Source: Alphaproteobacteria bacterium
GTDB lineage: Bacteria; Pseudomonadota; Alphaproteobacteria; Ferrovibrionales; Ferrovibrionaceae
Reading direction: 5' to 3'
Length of the DNA: 40,776 nucleotides
NCBI GenBank assembly: GCA_026126215.1
Contig: JAHCJQ010000021.1
Coordinates: 1 to 40,776 of the forward strand
Positions 32,590 to 40,776 of the stretch are shown here, piece after piece. The notes beneath the pieces were generated by a model. The model made no database searches. It saw nothing but the letters and a program-made list of their open reading frames with translations, and had not been told where the DNA came from. Each line of letters starts with the position of its first letter. Within the stretch, counting starts at the first letter, position 1. Made by a program: the position numbers and the translations under genes.

Positions 32590-33726
32590 ATGCTGCGCCG
32601 GCGCATATTTCAGGAGGAGCACGAGCTCTTTCGCGATCAGGTCAGGCGCTTTGTCGAGCGCGAGATCGTACCTCATCACGAGGAATGGGAGGAGGCGGGC
32701 ATCGTGCCGCGCTCTGCCTGGCGCAAGGCAGGCGAGGCGGGATTGCTCTGCGCCACCATCCCCGAGGCCTATGGCGGCCAGGGGGCGAGCCGGCTCTACA
32801 GCGTTATCCTGATGGAGGAGTTCGCCCGCGTGAACGCCTCCGGCCCGGGCTTCAGCCTGCATTCCGACATCGTGGCGCCCTATATTCTCAACTACGGAAC
32901 AGAGGAACAGAAGAAGACATGGCTGCCGCGCATGGCGAGCGGCGAGGTCATCGGGGCCATTGCCATGACCGAACCTGGCACTGGCTCCGACCTGCAGGGC
33001 GTGCGCACCAGTGCCATCCGGGATGGCGAGGATTATGTGATCAATGGCCAGAAGACCTTCATCACCAACGGGCAGAATGCCGACCTGGTGATCGTGGTGG
33101 CCAAGACCGATCCGAAGGAGGGTGCCAAGGGCACCAGCCTGATCCTGGTGGAGGGCGACCGGACGGGCTTCAGCAAGGGCCGGAACCTGGAGAAGATCGG
33201 CCTCAAGGCGCAGGACACGTCCGAACTCTTCTTTGCGGACGTGCGCGTTCCCGTTTCAAACCGGCTGGGTGGCGAGGGACAGGGCTTCTTTCTCCTGATG
33301 CAGGAACTGGCCTGGGAACGTCTGCAGATCGCCATCATGGCGATGGCTAATGCCGAGGCGGCGCTGGAATGGACGGCCGATTACACGAGGCAGCGACAGG
33401 CCTTCGGCAAGTCCATCGCCAGCTTTCAGAACACGCGCTTCAGGCTTGCCGAGCTCAAGACGCAGATCCAGGTCGGCCGGGTCTTCGTCGATCGCTGCAT
33501 CGACCTCGTGGTGCGCGGCGAACTCGATCCGGCGACGGCCGCCATGGCGAAATACTGGTGTTCCGACCTGCAGGGCAAGGTGGTCGACGAATGCCTGCAA
33601 CTGCATGGCGGCTATGGCTACATGCTCGAGTATCCGATCGCCAAGGCCTATATCGATGCGCGGGTGCAGCGCATCTATGGCGGAACCAACGAGATCATGA
33701 AGGAATTGATCGGCCGCGCGCTCTAG
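32590..33726 (+). CDS. Acyl-CoA dehydrogenase, LCAD-like (helix-G glutamate), copy 1
   Basis: 378-residue acyl-CoA dehydrogenase. The canonical C-terminal base is missing: the usual YEGT reads YGGT (Gly364) in RIYGGTNEIMKELIGRAL. A Glu occurs exactly 121 residues earlier, Glu243 in ELAWERLQIA, which is where long-chain and isovaleryl-CoA dehydrogenases put the base, and the C-terminal sequence is nearly that of mitochondrial LCAD. Other marks are AMTEPGTGSDLQGVRT and KIGLKAQDTSELFFADVRVP. GAAAGGAAG precedes the ATG. The next gene is a close paralogue, so the pair arose by tandem duplication. Long or branched acyl-CoAs are the likely substrates; the chain length is not readable. Confidence 0.91.
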   Translation: MLRRRIFQEEHELFRDQVRRFVEREIVPHHEEWEEAGIVPRSAWRKAGEAGLLCATIPEAYGGQGASRLYSVILMEEFARVNASGPGFSLHSDIVAPYILNYGTEEQKKTWLPRMASGEVIGAIAMTEPGTGSDLQGVRTSAIRDGEDYVINGQKTFITNGQNADLVIVVAKTDPKEGAKGTSLILVEGDRTGFSKGRNLEKIGLKAQDTSELFFADVRVPVSNRLGGEGQGFFLLMQELAWERLQIAIMAMANAEAALEWTADYTRQRQAFGKSIASFQNTRFRLAELKTQIQVGRVFVDRCIDLVVRGELDPATAAMAKYWCSDLQGKVVDECLQLHGGYGYMLEYPIAKAYIDARVQRIYGGTNEIMKELIGRAL

Positions 33727-33757
33727 TGCCGGCCGGAGCCGACAGGGGTATGGGCGG

Positions 33758-34903
33758 ATGCTGAACGGACTGCCACGCACGGTCTTTGCCGGTGAACACG
33801 AGGAATTCCGAGGCCATGTCCGGAAGTTCGTCGAGCGCGAGATCCTGCCGCATCGCGAGGAATGGGAGAAGGCCGGGCAAATCAGCCGGGATGCCTGGCT
33901 CAAGGCGGGCGAGGCCGGGCTGCTCTGCCCGACGATGCCCGAGGCGTATGGCGGTGCCGGCGCGGACCGGCTCTATAGCGCGGTGATCATCGAGGAGCTG
34001 GCGCGAAGCTTTTCCTCCGGGCCGGGCTTCACGCTCCATTCGGACATCGTGGCGCCCTACATCCTGCGCTATGGCAGCGAGGAGCAGAAGCAGACCTGGT
34101 TGCCGCGCATGGCGAAGGGCGAGGTGATCGGTGCCGTCGCCATGACCGAGCCCGGCGCCGGATCGGACCTGCAGGGCATAAAGACGACTGCGATCCGCGA
34201 CGGCAACGAGCTGGTGATCAACGGCCAGAAGACCTTCATCACCAACGGGTATCTCTCGGACCTCGTCATCGTCGTCACCAAGACCGATCCGAAGCTTGGC
34301 GCCAGGGGCATAAGCCTGGTCCTGGTCGAGGCGGACCGGCCCGGCTTCACCAAGGGGCGCAAGCTGAAGAAGATCGGGCTCAAGGCGCAGGACACATCGG
34401 AACTCTTCTTCGACAACGTGCGGGTGCCGCCCTCCAACATGCTTGGCGAGGAGGGCAAGGGCTTCGCCTATCTGATGCAGGAACTGGCCTGGGAGCGCAT
34501 GCAGATCGCCATCCGCAATGCGGCGGTGGCGGAAGCGGCGCTCGAGGAGACGCTCACCTATACCAGGCAGCGCAAGGCGTTCGGGCGCGCCATCGCCGAT
34601 TTCCAGCACAGCCGTTTCAAGCTTGCCGAGATCAGGACCGAGGTGCAGATCGGCCGCGTGTTCGTCGATCACTGCCTTTCCCTGCTGATGCAGGGCGAGC
34701 TGGACGATGCCACCGCCGCCATGGCCAAACTCTGGCTCTCGGAACTGTCCGGGCGGGTCATCGACCAGTGCCTGCAGCTCCATGGCGGCTATGGCTATAT
34801 GTGGGAGTATCCGATCGCGCGCGCCTGGGCCGATGCGCGCGTGCAGCGGATCTTCGGCGGCACCAGCGAGATCATGAAGGAAATCATCGCCCGCACCATC
34901 TGA
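33758..34903 (+). CDS. Acyl-CoA dehydrogenase, LCAD-like (helix-G glutamate), copy 2
   Basis: 381-residue paralogue of the preceding gene, aligning without large gaps. The base is Glu246 in ELAWERMQIA, again 121 residues before the Gly (367) that replaces the canonical Glu in RIFGGTSEIMKEIIART. AMTEPGAGSDLQGIKT and KIGLKAQDTSELFFDNVRVP are shared with copy 1. The first 15 residues and the substrate-side segments differ most (for example SFSSGPGFTLHSD against VNASGPGFSLHSD, and NGYLSDLV against NGQNADLV), so the copies may have split chain-length or branching preferences. It starts 31 bases after copy 1. A GC-rich hairpin follows its stop directly. Confidence 0.91.
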   Translation: MLNGLPRTVFAGEHEEFRGHVRKFVEREILPHREEWEKAGQISRDAWLKAGEAGLLCPTMPEAYGGAGADRLYSAVIIEELARSFSSGPGFTLHSDIVAPYILRYGSEEQKQTWLPRMAKGEVIGAVAMTEPGAGSDLQGIKTTAIRDGNELVINGQKTFITNGYLSDLVIVVTKTDPKLGARGISLVLVEADRPGFTKGRKLKKIGLKAQDTSELFFDNVRVPPSNMLGEEGKGFAYLMQELAWERMQIAIRNAAVAEAALEETLTYTRQRKAFGRAIADFQHSRFKLAEIRTEVQIGRVFVDHCLSLLMQGELDDATAAMAKLWLSELSGRVIDQCLQLHGGYGYMWEYPIARAWADARVQRIFGGTSEIMKEIIARTI

Positions 34904-34904
34904 G

Positions 34905-34923
34905 CGGCCGGAAATGCCGGCCG
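34905..34923 (+). other. GC-rich hairpin after the second LCAD-like gene
   Basis: CGGCCGG-AAATG-CCGGCCG begins one base after the TGA of the dehydrogenase gene, in the 108-bp gap before the second thiolase. The stem is 7 perfect pairs with a 5-base loop and no U tract. A further self-complementary GGCGCC pair lies about 30 bases on. It may mark an internal operon boundary or mRNA 3' end. Confidence 0.45.
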
Positions 34924-35011
34924 TCATGCTCGCGCCGCATGGCGCCACGGCGCCGGCGCGCTGGCGGAACGCAATCCAGGGGGCGAGACTGAGGAAAATC
35001 AGGAGGATGTC

Positions 35012-36220
<1,209 letters not shown>

Positions 36221-36249
36221 GCGCCCGCGCGACAGAAGGGAACATACCG

Positions 36250-38376
36250 ATGATCGACTACGCGGTCGATGCAGAGGGCATCGCGACCATCACCTGGAAC
36301 ATGGCCGATCGCAGCATGAACGTGCTGAACGACCATTCGATCCCGGCCTTCGCCGAAAAGGTGGCGACGGCCATCGCCGACAAGGCGGTCAAGGGCGTGA
36401 TCGTGACCTCGGCCAAGCCAGACTTCATCGCCGGCGCAGATCTCGCCATGCTGCAGCAGGTGCGCGACGCCGCCGCGATGTTCGAGCGCGGCAATGCCAT
36501 GCGGCGGATGCTGCGCGACATCGAGAAGGCCGGCAAACCGTTCGTCGCCGCGATCAACGGCACGGCGCTGGGTGGCGGGTATGAAATCTGCCTCGCCTGT
36601 CACCATCGCATCGCCGCCGACAATCCGAAAGCGCAGATCGGCCTGCCGGAGGTTCTGGTCGGCCTGCTGCCCGGTGGCGGTGGCACGCAGCGGCTGCCGC
36701 GCATGATCGGCATCCAGAAGGCCCTGCCGTTGCTTCTGGAAGGCAAGAAGCTGGCGCCGCAGGCGGCACTTCAGATGGGCCTCGTGGACAAGGTTGTGCC
36801 GCCGGACCGGCTGCTGGCGGAAGCCCGGCGCTGGCTCGTCGAGGAGGGCGCGAAGAACCTGGTCAAGCCATGGGACCAGCGGGGCTTCCGCATTCCGGGC
36901 GGCAATCCGCATGCGCCGGCAACCGCCCCCGTCTTCGTCGCCGGCAACGCCATGCTGCGCGAGCGCACCTTTGGCAACTATCCGGCGCCGCTCGCCATCA
37001 TGGCCTGCGTCTACGAGGGCTGCCTGGTGGATATCGATACCGGCCTGAAGATCGAGGCGCGGCATTTCGTCAGGCTCTGCACCACGCCGGAAGCGAAGAA
37101 CATGATCCGCACCCTGTTCTTCTCCATGGGCGAGGCCAACAAGCTGGCGCGCCGGCCGAAGGACGTGCCAGTCCAGAAATACAGTCGCGTCGGCATTCTG
37201 GGCGCCGGCATGATGGGCGCCGGTATCGCGTATGTCACGGCGCAAGCCGGCATCGATGTGGTGCTGCTCGACACGTCGCTGGAGCAGGCGGAGAAAGGCA
37301 AGGCGTATTCGCAGGGGCTGCTCGACCGGCGCGTGCAGCAGAAGCGGATGAGCCAGGAAGAGCGCGACGGGGTGCTCGCCCGCATCCGCCCCACCACCGA
37401 TTTCGCCGATCTGGCCGGCTGCGAGCTGGTCATCGAAGCGGTCTTCGAGGATCGGGCGATCAAGGCGGACGTGACGCGGCGGGCGGAAGCGATGCTGGCG
37501 CCGACGGCCATCTTCGCCTCCAACACCTCGACGCTGCCGATCAGCGGCCTTGCCGAGGCATCGGCCAGGCCAGAGAACTTCATCGGCCTGCATTTCTTCT
37601 CGCCGGTCGAGCGGATGCAGCTCGTCGAGATCATCCGCGGCCGGCAGACCAGTGACGCGACGCTCGCCCGCGCCATGGATTACGTGAAGAAGATCCGCAA
37701 GACGCCGATCGTGGTCAATGACAGCCGCGGCTTCTATACCAGCCGGGTCTTCGGCACCTATGTATCGGAAGGGCTGGCCATGCTGGGCGAAGGCGTGGCG
37801 CCGGCGCTGATCGAGAATGCCGGGCGCATGGCCGGCATGCCGGTCGGGCCGCTCGCCCTGGCGGACGAGGTCTCGCTGGAGCTCATGCATCGCGTGCGCC
37901 GGCAGACCATGAAGGATCTGGGGGACGCCTATCGGCCGGCGCCGGGCGACCGCGTGCTCGAGCTGATGGTCGAGAAGGGGCGCATCGGCAAGAAGGCGGC
38001 GAAGGGCTTCTATGAATATCCGGCCGGGGAAAAGAAGCGACTCTGGCCCGGTCTTGCCGAACTGTTCCCCCTGGCCGGGGAGCAGCCGGCTGTGGCCGAG
38101 GTGATCGAGCGGCTCATGTACGTGCAGTCCGTGGAGACCGCGCGCTGCATCGAGGAGAAGGTGGTCACCGATCCGCGCGAGGCGGACGTGGGCTCGGTCC
38201 TCGGTTGGGGCTTCGCGCCGGCGCGCGGCGGCACGGTGAGCCAGATCCATTCCGTCGGCCTCGCCTCCTTCATCGCCGGGTGCGAGCGGCTGGCGCAGAA
38301 GCATGGCGGGCGGTTCGCCCCGCCGAAGTTGCTGCGCGAGATGGCGGCGCGTGGGGAGAGCTTCTACGCCATATGA
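36250..38376 (+). CDS. Bifunctional enoyl-CoA hydratase/3-hydroxyacyl-CoA dehydrogenase (FadB-like, hydratase first)
   Basis: 708-residue multifunctional enzyme. The hydratase domain is first: DFIAGADLAML (58-68), Glu112 in LGGGYEICLAC and Glu134 in IGLPEVLVGLLPGGGG are the two catalytic glutamates. The Rossmann motif GILGAGMMGAGIA is at 315-327, and the dehydrogenase dyad His448/Glu460 is in GLHFFSPVERMQLVEII. The helical domains carry KGFYEY and GWGFAPARGG. The order is that of E. coli FadB, the reverse of the enzyme at 28363. With the thiolase 29 bases upstream it forms a second complete oxidation set. It is the last gene of the plus-strand operon; its stop is three bases from the stop of the convergent AEC gene. 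Confidence 0.94.
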   Translation: MIDYAVDAEGIATITWNMADRSMNVLNDHSIPAFAEKVATAIADKAVKGVIVTSAKPDFIAGADLAMLQQVRDAAAMFERGNAMRRMLRDIEKAGKPFVAAINGTALGGGYEICLACHHRIAADNPKAQIGLPEVLVGLLPGGGGTQRLPRMIGIQKALPLLLEGKKLAPQAALQMGLVDKVVPPDRLLAEARRWLVEEGAKNLVKPWDQRGFRIPGGNPHAPATAPVFVAGNAMLRERTFGNYPAPLAIMACVYEGCLVDIDTGLKIEARHFVRLCTTPEAKNMIRTLFFSMGEANKLARRPKDVPVQKYSRVGILGAGMMGAGIAYVTAQAGIDVVLLDTSLEQAEKGKAYSQGLLDRRVQQKRMSQEERDGVLARIRPTTDFADLAGCELVIEAVFEDRAIKADVTRRAEAMLAPTAIFASNTSTLPISGLAEASARPENFIGLHFFSPVERMQLVEIIRGRQTSDATLARAMDYVKKIRKTPIVVNDSRGFYTSRVFGTYVSEGLAMLGEGVAPALIENAGRMAGMPVGPLALADEVSLELMHRVRRQTMKDLGDAYRPAPGDRVLELMVEKGRIGKKAAKGFYEYPAGEKKRLWPGLAELFPLAGEQPAVAEVIERLMYVQSVETARCIEEKVVTDPREADVGSVLGWGFAPARGGTVSQIHSVGLASFIAGCERLAQKHGGRFAPPKLLREMAARGESFYAI

Positions 38377-38379
38377 TTC

Positions 38380-39318
38380 TCAGTTCGGGGCGAGCAGAAG
38401 GAGCAGCGCCGAGACGGTGACGACCGAGAGTGCCGTCGAAACCAGGATCGCCGTCGATGTGCGAGCGGTGTAGATGCCATAGGCGTTGGCCATCACGAAG
38501 ACGTTGGCAGCGACGGGAAGCGCCGCATCGATCACGGCGATGCTGGCCATGAGCGGATCCATCGCCAGAACCTGGAAGGCGAGCAGCGCGGTTGCCAGCG
38601 GGTGGACGAACAGCTTGCAGCCGGCAATCAGCGCCACCTCGGCGAAGTTGTCCGAGATCGGCCGGCCGACAAGGGTCGCGCCGAGGGCAAACAGCGCGCA
38701 GGGTCCTGCCGCGTTGCCAAGCAGATTGAAGAAGGATTCGACGGGCGTGAGCAGCGAAAGGGGCGTCAGGCCCCAGGCAAGGCCGGCGGCGGTGGCAACC
38801 AGCAGCGGATTGCGGGCGAGACCGGAAGCGACCGTCCACAGGATGCCAACCAGCGAACGCCTGCGGCCCTGATCCGCCTCGATCAGCGCGGTGGTGAGCG
38901 CCAGGTTGATCAGGTTGTCGAACAGCAGTACGAGGACGGCGGGAAGCGCGGCTTTGTCGCCGTAGACGGCGATCAGCAGAGGCAGGCCCAGATAGCCGAC
39001 ATTGGGAAAGGCCGCACCCATGCCCTGCAGCGCACCTTCCGCAAGCCGCGACCGGAACAGGATCCGCCCGAGCGTGAGACAGAGCAGATAGGTGAAAAGT
39101 CCACCGCCCGAATAGGCGACGACGAAGCGCCAGTCGAAGAGTTCCATGATCGGGATGGCGGACATCTTGACGAAGAGCAGCGCCGGCAGGGCAAAGTAGT
39201 AGACGAAGCTGTTGATGCCGCTGATTGCCGCCTCGCCGAGCACGCGGAAATGCCCGGCCGCATAGCCACAGAAGATCAGCGCGAAGAACGGAAGGGCGAT
39301 GTTGAGGACGATTTCCAT
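38380..39318 (-). CDS. AEC-family transporter (auxin efflux carrier-like)
   Basis: 312-residue membrane carrier, typical size of bacterial AEC proteins, with about ten helices. It begins EIVLNIALPFFALIFCGYAAG, followed by INSFVYYFALPALLFVKMS, the family proline/asparagine site GMGAAFPNVGYLGLPLL, and a central loop with EADQGRRR. The second half repeats the architecture and includes LPVAANVFVMANAYG, the matching crossover region. The start is chosen at 39318 for family length; the frame is open far upstream, where it is antisense-like overlap with the thioesterase gene. No strong ribosome-binding site is visible. Relatives export or import dicarboxylates such as malate/malonate; here the substrate is unknown. 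Confidence 0.88.
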   Translation of the reverse strand: MEIVLNIALPFFALIFCGYAAGHFRVLGEAAISGINSFVYYFALPALLFVKMSAIPIMELFDWRFVVAYSGGGLFTYLLCLTLGRILFRSRLAEGALQGMGAAFPNVGYLGLPLLIAVYGDKAALPAVLVLLFDNLINLALTTALIEADQGRRRSLVGILWTVASGLARNPLLVATAAGLAWGLTPLSLLTPVESFFNLLGNAAGPCALFALGATLVGRPISDNFAEVALIAGCKLFVHPLATALLAFQVLAMDPLMASIAVIDAALPVAANVFVMANAYGIYTARTSTAILVSTALSVVTVSALLLLLAPN

Positions 39319-39338
39319 GACCGGGCGCCGGCGCGGGT

Positions 39339-40244
39339 TCAGCCGGCGGGGCCGGTAGGGAGCAGTGCCTCGGCCCGCGTCCGGACCTGGTCGGGAACCG
39401 GCATGGCGCGGCGGCGCTCCAGATCGAACATGGCAAGCACGATCTCGATCGAGGTTGCGGGGCGCCCCGACGCTCCTGCCTCCATGTGGTGAAAAATGCG
39501 AAAGACCTTGTCGCGAATTTCGAGGATGCCGCTCCTGACCCCGAGCAGCGCGCCCGCGCGCAAGACTGCATGGTAGCGCACATGGTGGTCCAGCGCGGCA
39601 AGGCCCCAATGGGGCTCCGGGCGGTTCTCGGGCGAGAAACCAAGGCGCGCCAGAAGCTGCACCAGTGCGGCGGAGAAGCGGTCCACATGAAAGCGCGGGC
39701 TGGCATAGCCGAACTCGTCCACCTCCCAGTTGTTGAATGTGCCGCGATAGGTCTCTGTGGTGCCGGGATGGTCGAAGGCGGGTGCCGCCCAGCCCTGCGC
39801 GGCGGGCCAGGGCGGGCAATCGGCTGCTGTCGCCTCGGCCAGCCGTCCGGCCGCGCCGGCGAGGTCGTCGGGCAAGGGCAGGAATTCGCCGCTTGCGAGG
39901 TCGAGCGCCGAAAGGCGGCGGTCGATTGTCGCGGCGATCTCGCCGGTCTCGATGTTGCGCAGCTCGGTATGGGTATCGATGCCACCGTCACGGAGGCCGC
40001 GGACACCGCTTGCCATGTGGAAGATGTCGCCGGCGCGGAGTTCCCGCCGATAGCGGATGCGATCCTCGCCAGGCACCAAGGTCAGGCCCCGGGCGCGAAT
40101 CCGATCGGGCGCCAGGCCGAGGGCATGGCGGAGATGCCCCATCGCCTCCATGGACTTGCCCATGTAGAACTGCACGTTCATATGGCCCATGGCGTCGGAT
40201 TCCCAGGCATTGACCGCGCCGCAATAAGTCGGGATCAGGGGCAC
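39339..40244 (-). CDS. Double-hotdog thioesterase-like protein
   Basis: 301-residue protein built of two 4HBT-type hotdog domains. The first opens NAWESDAMGHMNVQFYMGKS (12-31), with Asp17 at the usual catalytic position, and RYRRELRAGDIFHMAS. The second opens FNNWEVDEFGYASPRFHVDRF (about 168-188) and ends with RPATSIEIVLAMFDLERRRA. They probably fold against each other as a pseudo-dimer. The reaction would be hydrolysis of an acyl-CoA; chain length is not readable. The start is GTG 40244, seven bases after GAGGAGG and 10 bases inside the end of the preceding single-hotdog gene. It is 20 bases upstream of the AEC gene. Confidence 0.85.
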   Translation of the reverse strand: MPLIPTYCGAVNAWESDAMGHMNVQFYMGKSMEAMGHLRHALGLAPDRIRARGLTLVPGEDRIRYRRELRAGDIFHMASGVRGLRDGGIDTHTELRNIETGEIAATIDRRLSALDLASGEFLPLPDDLAGAAGRLAEATAADCPPWPAAQGWAAPAFDHPGTTETYRGTFNNWEVDEFGYASPRFHVDRFSAALVQLLARLGFSPENRPEPHWGLAALDHHVRYHAVLRAGALLGVRSGILEIRDKVFRIFHHMEAGASGRPATSIEIVLAMFDLERRRAMPVPDQVRTRAEALLPTGPAG

Positions 40245-40678
40245 GCGCGGGCCTCCTCTTCGGTAACCAGCAGCGCCTCGGCCCGGGTGCGAACGAAATC
40301 CGGCAGCGGGCGCGCGCGCCGTGTCTCGAGATCGAGGCAGACGCCGTCATTGCGCATCAGCATGGCGATCTCGCCCGTGCCGGCGTTCCAAAGGCGGTTG
40401 AGCAGCCGGATGGAGCTGCGCCCGATGGCGAGCACGGCGGTATCCATGCGCAGCAGGTCGCCGGCGCGAAGCTCCCGACGGAACTCGGTGTCATAGCGCA
40501 CTGCGGCCAGGCCGATCCGCTCGGCCCGGGCGAAGCTCGGGCTCAGTCCGACATGGTGCATCAGGTGCCAGGCCGCGTCGGAACAGCGGGCAATGTAGAA
40601 CTGCACGTTCATGTGGCCCAGATGATCGCATTCCCAGGCCTGCACCATGCCGCGATGTGTCTCGACGAACTGCCCCAT
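40235..40678 (-). CDS. Single-hotdog acyl-CoA thioesterase-like protein
   Basis: 147-residue 4HBT-type hotdog protein: VQAWECDHLGHMNVQFYIAR (12-31) with the catalytic-position Asp18, a central helix, RYDTEFRRELRAGDLLRMD, and the closing strands IRLLNRLWNAGTGEIAML. It ends RRARPLPDFVRTRAEALLV, and the same end pattern (PVPDQVRTRAEALL) closes the downstream double-hotdog protein, so the two genes share ancestry. ATG 40678 lies 11 bases after the stop of the preceding partial gene. Similar thioesterases accompany carnitine/betainyl-CoA or 3-hydroxyacyl-CoA genes in other Alphaproteobacteria, but nothing here proves the substrate. Confidence 0.86.
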   Translation of the reverse strand: MGQFVETHRGMVQAWECDHLGHMNVQFYIARCSDAAWHLMHHVGLSPSFARAERIGLAAVRYDTEFRRELRAGDLLRMDTAVLAIGRSSIRLLNRLWNAGTGEIAMLMRNDGVCLDLETRRARPLPDFVRTRAEALLVTEEEARACP

Positions 40679-40689
40679 GATCCCAACCT

Positions 40690-40776
40690 TCAGCCGCGAC
40701 GCCGGGTTTCTAGCAGTTCGTCGAGGCCCTCGTCGACAAGCGCGAGCGCGTCCTGTTGCAGGACCTTGAGGCGTCC
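40690..40776 (-). CDS. C-terminal end of an unidentified gene
   Basis: The last 28 codons and TGA of a minus-strand gene running in from the right edge. The residues include LKVLQQDALALVDEGLDELL followed by a basic end (ETRRRG), which looks like a C-terminal amphipathic helix. Its stop is 11 bases before the hotdog gene start, so it is probably co-transcribed with it. Too little is visible to name a family. Confidence 0.55.
   Translation of the reverse strand, partial: GRLKVLQQDALALVDEGLDELLETRRRG

Noticed and set aside
39319..39819. A 167-codon extension of the AEC transporter
   Set aside because: It overlaps the double-hotdog gene in another frame, is Pro/Arg/Gly-rich, and AEC proteins begin at the Met at 39318.

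Overview
The window is a 40.8 kb, GC-rich, gene-dense chromosomal segment of an alphaproteobacterium. The best lineage marker is the Alph_Pro_TM (TIGR02186) protein at 24694-25521; a GgpS osmolyte synthase suggests a salt-exposed or marine habitat. I cannot name the genus. I see no rRNA, tRNA, CRISPR array, insertion sequence, phage gene or attachment site, and no gene-free stretch over 300 bases; the longest gap is 276 bp (10452-10727).

Layout. (1) 1-2927, plus strand: the 3' part of a urea ABC transporter operon, urtB (cut by the window edge), urtC, urtD, urtE. (2) 2924-10451, minus strand: a seven-gene run read gpsA, HAD phosphatase, ggpS (glucosylglycerol-phosphate synthase), sugar-type binding protein, two permeases, ATPase. 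A GH13 alpha-glucosidase and a GNAT gene diverge from it (10728-12965). Together this reads as a self-contained glucosylglycerol module: acceptor supply, synthesis, dephosphorylation, uptake, and possibly breakdown. (3) 12962-13618: a metallo-beta-lactamase-fold hydrolase. (4) 13719-24555: two facing catabolic blocks. The plus-strand block is a CatI/CatJ-type CoA-transferase pair plus an acyl-CoA ligase. The minus-strand block is an acyl-CoA dehydrogenase, an MFS transporter, a second divergent CoA-transferase-fold pair, a molybdenum hydroxylase large subunit without partner subunits, and an old-yellow-enzyme-family reductase. This looks like a route for an unidentified, perhaps cyclic, carboxylate. 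(5) 24694-26617: small conserved genes (Alph_Pro_TM, DUF962, GNAT). (6) 26614-38376, plus strand: a beta-oxidation operon headed by a MerR-type (LiuR-like) regulator whose promoter carries a perfect 16-bp palindrome. It holds two thiolases, three acyl-CoA dehydrogenases and two bifunctional hydratase/dehydrogenases with opposite domain order. (7) 38380-40776, minus strand: an AEC-family carrier, a double-hotdog and a single-hotdog thioesterase-like protein, and the last 28 codons of an unidentified gene.

Themes. Genes within blocks are tightly packed, many with ATGA-type start/stop overlaps. All four convergent junctions are 7 bp apart or less, or overlap, leaving no room for intergenic terminators. 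The least explained parts are the 13.7-24.6 kb catabolic island, with its CoA-transferase-fold pair lacking recognisable catalytic glutamates and its orphan molybdenum hydroxylase, and the compact glucosylglycerol module. Functions are read from protein sequence by eye; substrate assignments for transporters and catabolic genes are inference.
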